From Pararhodobacter sp. CCB-MM2 (lineage in GTDB: Bacteria; Pseudomonadota; Alphaproteobacteria; Rhodobacterales; Rhodobacteraceae), in assembly GCF_001691415.1 (NCBI RefSeq), contig NZ_LRRR01000003.1, positions 62,001-126,000 on the forward strand: a DNA stretch of 64,000 bases. The letters run 5' to 3'. A program made the translations under genes and the position numbers. The notes beneath the pieces were generated by a model. That model was not told the DNA's origin. It searched no databases and was given only the letters and a program-made list of their open reading frames with translations. Within the stretch, counting starts at the first letter, position 1, and every line of letters begins with the position of its first letter. Shown here piece by piece: positions 63,603 through 64,000 of this stretch.

Positions 63603-64000
63603 CCACCCTGCCCCTCGCCGGCGTGATCGGCGATCCCGTCGCCCACAGCCGCTCGCCCTGCCTGCATGGCCATTGGCTGAAGCATTATGGCATCAATGGC
63701 CATTACGTCCCGCTGCATATCCGGCCCGAGGATTTTGGGGATGCCGTGCGCATGCTGCCGAAAATGGGCTTTCGCGGTGTGAACGTGACGATCCCGCACA
63801 AGCATGACGCGCTCGGCGTGGCGGATATCGTCACGCCCCTGGCCGACCGCATCGGCGCCGCGAACACGCTGACCTTCACGCCTGAGGGGATCGAGGCCGA
63901 CAACACCGATGCCTACGGTTTCGCGCAGAACATCCTTGCCAGCCATTCGGATTGGGCGCCGAAGATCGTCGCGCTGGTCGGGGCCGGTGGCGCCAGCCGT
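63599..64000 (+). CDS. aroE: Shikimate dehydrogenase (runs off right edge)
   Basis: 134 residues visible. Shikimate-binding GVIGDPVAHSRSPCLHGHW, catalytic Lys in GVNVTIPHKHDA, Asn/Asp pair in GAANTLTF and DNTDAYGF, and the start of the NADP loop ALVGAGGASR at the window edge. It reduces 3-dehydroshikimate in aromatic amino acid synthesis. Confidence 0.93.
   Translation, partial: MTTLPLAGVIGDPVAHSRSPCLHGHWLKHYGINGHYVPLHIRPEDFGDAVRMLPKMGFRGVNVTIPHKHDALGVADIVTPLADRIGAANTLTFTPEGIEADNTDAYGFAQNILASHSDWAPKIVALVGAGGASR

Overview
The window is GC-rich, gene-dense alphaproteobacterial chromosome and fits Rhodobacterales/Rhodobacteraceae best. The grounds are a regB gene divergent from senC-regA, the rdgB-hemW-parB-parA-rsmG-mnmG-mnmE-rho order beside maf-aroE, AddAB rather than RecBCD, a perfect CtrA-type box, and intergenic repeats that look like those of this family. 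I see no tRNA, rRNA, CRISPR array, prophage or insertion sequence. Most of it reads as vertically inherited housekeeping DNA with one catabolic island.

Layout. 0-11.5 kb: an edge-truncated voltage-gated channel, an RlmD-like RNA methyltransferase, a VOC protein and two half-size ABC exporters; then CCA transferase, NudL, Hsp33, a second Nudix protein, two L,D-transpeptidases around a CAP-domain lipoprotein, and a tiny secreted hydrophobic protein. 11.5-16 kb: ferrochelatase, a methyltransferase divergent from comF, glutaredoxin, a nitrilase-family amidase and a MarR regulator. 16-29 kb: a catabolic island with a cyclase, a fused TRAP permease, an AT-rich orphan gene, a TRAP binding protein, a LysR regulator, and a tightly coupled eight-gene operon (alpha/beta hydrolase, two-domain VOC dioxygenase, Rieske ferredoxin, FAD monooxygenase, cupin, FAH-family hydrolase, metallo-beta-lactamase fold protein, NAD-dependent epimerase). 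Together these look like uptake, hydroxylation, ring cleavage and hydrolysis of an unidentified aromatic or heteroaromatic acid.

29-33.5 kb: the RegB/SenC/RegA redox system and a membrane PAS protein preceded by a CtrA box. 33.6-42.6 kb: trxA and tsaE-addB-addA on the minus strand, hslVU on the plus strand. 42.7-51.5 kb: a PPOX flavoprotein, a thioesterase, argG, a 46-residue membrane protein, ribokinase, maeB and mutS. 51.5-64 kb: grpE-hrcA, rph-rdgB-hemW, parAB, rsmG, mnmG, mnmE, rho, a 496-base gene-free region with DnaA boxes and an AT-rich tract, then maf and aroE, which runs off the right edge.

The right end appears to hold the chromosome origin and centromere: three near-perfect ParB sites at 54.57, 58.03 and 59.93 kb and a probable oriC at 62.5-63.0 kb. 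The DNA from the first to the third parS site is visibly lower in GC than its flanks. The least explained signal is a 14-base word found four times in identical form inside cca, addA and addB, always on the same strand and in two reading frames, with two partial inverted copies in cca and tsaE.
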